Below, piece by piece: positions 45,942 through 49,367 of a stretch of DNA of 49,367 nt (within the stretch, counting starts at the first letter, position 1; the number at the start of each line of letters is the position of its first letter). Under the pieces are notes generated by a model. It did no database searches. It had not been told where the DNA came from and saw only the letters and a list, made by a program, of their open reading frames with translations. The stretch is taken from assembly GCA_002081555.1 (NCBI GenBank), contig MZNV01001887.1, positions 1-49,367 of the forward strand, written 5' to 3'. This DNA is from Protostelium mycophagum (Eukaryota; Evosea; Variosea; Protosteliida; Protosteliaceae). The translations under genes and the position numbers were made by a program.

Positions 45942-47853
45942 ATGATTGCTTCAGACAAAGATGGCAGAAGAACATCTGTTGCATGCAACAATTGTAAGAA
46001 AGCCCATGCAACCTGTGATTCAGGTGCTTTTCCACATGCATGTCTCATATAAGCTCTAATCGGCAACAATAGGACGACCTTGCCAGAGGTGTGTGAAGAG
46101 AAACTTAACTGACACATGCGTGGATAGACCACACAAGAAATTAGGAAGACCTCTAAAATCGGAGGAGGAGAGAAAGGCCTCTGGTAGAAAGAAGACAAAT
46201 ACCAAGAAGCAGAAACAAGAAGTGGAGGAAGAGGACATCCACGATTCATCACCACCATCATTAGAAGATCAGTCCGAGTACAATTCATCGCCAGACAATG
46301 GGCCAACACCAGCAGATGATAATTCAACACCACCACAACAGGTGAATCATCTCTACTTTTGTTGAGACTGTAACACAATTCAGTTGGTATTGAGTAGGGG
46401 AAGTGATTCACCCAGAAAGAAGATGAAAACTTCTGGAGATTCTTGGAGTGTTGTTTTCAATCAGGATTTCTCAGTATGTGAAGGCTTGACTTTTTAGAAG
46501 ATCTCATATTCTCAAGGTCGCCACTCTGGCAGATATCACTAATACAACAGTTGTGGATACATCCTCAAGAGCAGCCATGTACGTACAATCTTTGGGCTTA
46601 ATCACGTCAATCACCTGATGTCTATCAGAAAGGAAAACATAGACATGATCGTGAACGAGCTCAGAAACGAGTTCAGAATGGACTCACCTTTCAATTTTTT
46701 CATGGGGATCCATCTGAAGTTTAGAGTCAGCCGTGAGTTTGTTCATTCAAAATCACTCATCATTATTTCAACAAAATGAATATTTCCCGATTTTTGTGAT
46801 TTAATTTTGAACCTTGTGCAGCCGAGATGTTTGATCCTTACACCAGAAATTTAGAAGCTGGCGATAAATACATCAGAGCACAAGCAGATCGTTTCATAGA
46901 AAGGTGGATATCTTGTTTTCTTCAGAAAAATAATAAAAAGAATAATTCTCGAGTTGTAGATGAATGAAGATATACAGAGGGTGGGATGATCACATGAAAA
47001 ACGCGGCCTACAAATTTTCTCTCGAAATTCAAGATACACAAAGAAAAAATGTCTCATTGATGAATCAACATCAAGCCGCACAGTTAAGACAGGACTTCAA
47101 CGACCTCTTACAGGTATTTCCTCTCCTTTCTTTATCCCAAAGATTTGACATCACTCATCAAAAGATGACACGTGCAGCGGTTACGTTACGCATCAGACAC
47201 GACGTTGTCACCTTGTCTGTTGTGCAATCATAGAGGGGGTGTTGTCTATGCGAATAAACCCTGGACCCAACTGACGGGTTTTCAAAATAAAACCATCAAC
47301 GAAGATCCATTCTCCACGCTGGATCTCTTCCGTTTCGAAAAATCCGAATTCGACCCGGAGGTATTTTTCTAATATTTCGAATTTATCTGAAAAATGAACA
47401 GGTTTATATGCAGAAAATAATGGTGGAAAAATTGAATTTCCTGAGAAGTACCGTGAATGTGAGGGAGATTTTTTTGTTTCACATTCACATAAAAAAGTAG
47501 CCGTTTACGGTTCTGAAAGGTCTCTCGGTAATAAACGTGAAGATTGACCGTAATAAACGTGAAGATTGACAGTTTGCGAAAAATACAAAAATCTCAACAG
47601 TAATTTAAGTTTTTCAGGTTCGGTTGTGGAGGGCATTGGATGACTCAACAATGAGACATCTTACGATAAATAGTTTTGTTGATGATCTCTCTGGGGAAGT
47701 CGACAATTTTATTCTGGGTGAGTCTTGATTTCCCGCATTTTTGGAATTTTTGAATTTCGGATTCTGAATTTCACAGGGACCATAACTACGACAGTGTGTC
47801 GAGATCCCTTCGGAGCACCTATATTGTATTTGATGACATTCACGCCACGATGA
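45942..47853 (+). CDS. Zn2Cys6 transcription factor with PAS domain, ERT1/AcuK-like
   Basis: The start MIASDKDGRRTSVACNNCKK puts the zinc cluster at once: ACNNCKKAHATC then, after a 50-nt intron, GRPCQRCVKRNLTDTC and VDRPHKKLGRP. The six Cys spacing (CX2CX6CX5CX2CX8C) is that of GAL4-type clusters, and the sequence is close to the AcuK/ERT1 group. A Lys/Glu-rich acidic linker follows. Later exons have DMIVNELRNEFRMDSPFNFF and a PAS domain, HRGGVVYANKPWTQLTGFQN with FSTLDLFRFEKSEFDPE, ending GAPILYLMTFTPR. AcuK/ERT1 proteins control gluconeogenesis and respiration genes in fungi. Outside fungi such factors are rare but known in amoebae. Target genes here unknown. A long intron (about 47458-47617) carries CGGTAATAAACG twice. 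Confidence 0.82.
47526..47571. repeat. Tandem pair of CGTAATAAACGTGAAG units
   Basis: GGTAATAAACGTGAAGATTG and CGTAATAAACGTGAAGATTG follow one another, ending in the TTGACAG string, in the long intron of the Zn2Cys6-PAS gene. Confidence 0.7.
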
Positions 47854-48153
47854 TGGACGACATGATCATATCTACAATCATTTTTGGAGGAGTTAAATGA
47901 ACACAAGTTGAGGCACATAAAGTGAAAATTTTGGCAGGATCATCATCCTCTTTCATCATCATGATGACAAAATCAACTCTAAATAATGGGTGTATCCAGC
48001 ATCTACAATTAGGTCACACATCATTCTTCCTGGAGGACAATAATGAATCCTGAAAACTCGGTTTTTCGGAGACGTGGAAACGCAAATGTGAGCGACCAGC
48101 ACCGCAGACTCACGCAACACACTCACAAGCACGACGCATCCCAGAAATACGAA
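47854..48153. other. Intergenic region before secreted B
   Basis: About 300 bases with ATCTACAATC and ATCTACAATTAG near-matches to the dispersed motif at about 47870 and 48002. No gene seen. Presumably contains the secreted B promoter. Confidence 0.45.
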
Positions 48154-48899
48154 ATGCAACAAGACACGTCAATATTCGTACTCTTCTTGTTTGGTCTTTT
48201 GGCATCTACGAACGCCCAAGTGTTGGACATCTCAGAAGGTTCAAATTTAGTAAAAAATGTAAATTTTGACAGTCTTGCAGGGATATTAAACAGCAAGGGG
48301 TTGTGTGTTTCCGCATCTTATGGTGCCTACACTGATGTCCACGCACATATCGCCACCAATATCGCGGTCGATTTTCCCAATACCGGAATTCCATTCGCTG
48401 GATTTATTCATGATATCTTACCTCTGGACGGGCTCATCAACCAGATTCCAATAACTACAACGGTAGTTCAAGTATTTTCTGATGCAGACACCAAGGCCAA
48501 GGTATATTTGACATGTCAAAGTGACGTTTCTGACGACCTAGGTCTCTGCTATTGTAACTTTAGACATGGCCCTTCCACAAGCACTCACAGCCGTCATCAC
48601 CAACGCTATCATTGGGGGTGATGCAGCAGTAGGGTTTCACCTCGACATCCAAGCGGATGCATCAAGTATTATTACCGCATCAGTCGTCACTCCTGTCCTC
48701 AAGGTAAAGAACTCCTGCATGAGAAGTGATCATTACTGAGCTCGATCAGATCGGCTCCACAGTGGGTTTAGACATTGTCAAGCTGGAGAACGGACAATTC
48801 TACCGAAGGGTCGGAGCGAAGATTGATACGCAAGGGCGCTTAGCTGCTGATCTTGGGACAGAGCCCTCTGGAACTTATGTCTTTGTACAATCTTCCTGA
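48154..48899 (+). CDS. Secreted protein B, paralogue of protein A
   Basis: Starts MQQDTSIFVLFLFGLLASTN with a signal peptide ending near AQ, then VLDISEGSNLVKNVNFDSLA, YTDVHAHIATNIAVDFPNTG and LDGLINQIPITTTVVQVFSD. A 41-nt intron (48502-48542) leads to VSAIVTLDMALPQALTAVIT, and a second to IGSTVGLDIVKLENGQFYRR, ending RLAADLGTEPSGTYVFVQSS. HAHIATNIAVD and the terminal ADL-----GTY-F match protein A at 19296-20092. Introns are placed differently in the two genes. No known family. Extracellular role inferred from the signal peptide. AATAAA at 48911. Confidence 0.82.
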
Positions 48900-49059
48900 A
48901 ACTGGTATCAAATAAAATATTCACTGGGCTATTCTTTGTCTACAACATGAATCTTGGAATTGCTGTTTGTTTTCCGGTGCCATGTCCAATGCAATCTTCC
49001 TGATTCTCTTCTTTTCAGTCTCTGAGCGGTAACTCTGAAAATCTCAAGGAAGATCACGT

Positions 49060-49218
49060 ATGAAGATGTATAAAGAAGGTGTTCAGAATTCTATTTCTGC
49101 GGTTCGGTGGAAGAGGTTGCGTCCTAATTTTATCGCGAATCCGAGCGAAATACCCGTGAAAAATGGAGCCATGATGTATTACCTGGCGGACACGGATTTG
49201 TACAAAGTTCAAAATTAA
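49060..49218 (+). CDS. First exon of an unidentified gene, cut by window end
   Basis: Reads MKMYKEGVQNSISAVRWKRL, PNFIANPSEIPVKNGAMMYY and LADTDLYKVQN before a stop at 49218. A GTTCAA donor near 49206 could splice into the sequence after 49249, which is rich in GGTGAC/GTCACC half-sites. No family recognised. Confidence 0.35.
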   Translation: MKMYKEGVQNSISAVRWKRLRPNFIANPSEIPVKNGAMMYYLADTDLYKVQN

Positions 49219-49367
49219 TTTTGAAAACAATTATTTTTTTATAATCCCAGTAAGTGACGTGACCATTGCGGTAAGCAATTGTCACCCCGGTGACCACCTT
49301 ACCGTGACACTCGCGTTCCGTACCGGGATTGTTGAAAAATTATTTGCTTCAAACGATAATTTTGAAA

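Overview
The window is a gene-dense stretch of nuclear DNA from a eukaryote. Genes are packed on both strands, most are broken by many very short introns (commonly about 38-60 nt, GT-AG), and poly(A) signals sit on or just after the stop codons. The best placement clue is EF-1alpha: it lacks the roughly 12-residue insertion found in animal and fungal EF-1alpha and reads straight through [11 protein letters not shown]. Together with vinculin, a calmodulin, an ankyrin-DH-PH RhoGEF, a Zn2Cys6-PAS regulator and a PDI with the a-a'-ERp29C layout of Dictyostelium and plants, this points to Amoebozoa or another non-opisthokont amorphean. No species can be named from the sequence alone. No rRNA, tRNA, CRISPR or virus-derived element was recognised.

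Layout, left to right: a partial DUF676 lipase-like gene (-); vinculin (+); an unclear coding-like stretch (-, about 5.6-6.2 kb); NDUFAF3 (-) head to head with COG4 (+); a small membrane protein and a REV1-type BRCT protein without a polymerase domain (-); EF-1alpha (+); an intron-rich UvrD-type helicase fused to an Fe-S PD-(D/E)XK nuclease (+); a secreted protein A (-); PDI (+); an acidic unknown protein (-); cyclophilin PPIL3 (+); an ankyrin/DH/PH RhoGEF (-); a Dsc3/TMUB-like ER ubiquitin-like protein (-); calmodulin (-); three unknown minus-strand genes; an intradiol dioxygenase-like gene (+); a GH88 hydrolase (-); DIS3L (-); a secreted cysteine-rich carbohydrate-binding-like protein (+); an F-box protein (-); a Zn2Cys6-PAS factor (+); secreted protein B (+), a paralogue of A; and the first exon of a further gene.

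Most genes are housekeeping and do not form one pathway. Themes are secretion and the ER (COG4, PDI, Dsc3-like), RNA decay (DIS3L), cytoskeletal adhesion and Rho signalling (vinculin, RhoGEF, calmodulin) and an extracellular or carbohydrate set (GH88, dioxygenase, CBM-like protein, secreted A and B).

The most unusual signals lie outside the protein families. Several short sequence families recur across introns and gaps: CGTTGTAGAT, palindromic GAAATTTC, CGGTAATNAACG, and GC-rich mini-hairpins of the form GCGGC-loop-GCCGC. The last two sit mainly in the few unusually long introns, as small inserted elements would. In five genes the stop codon is itself part of the AATAAA signal.
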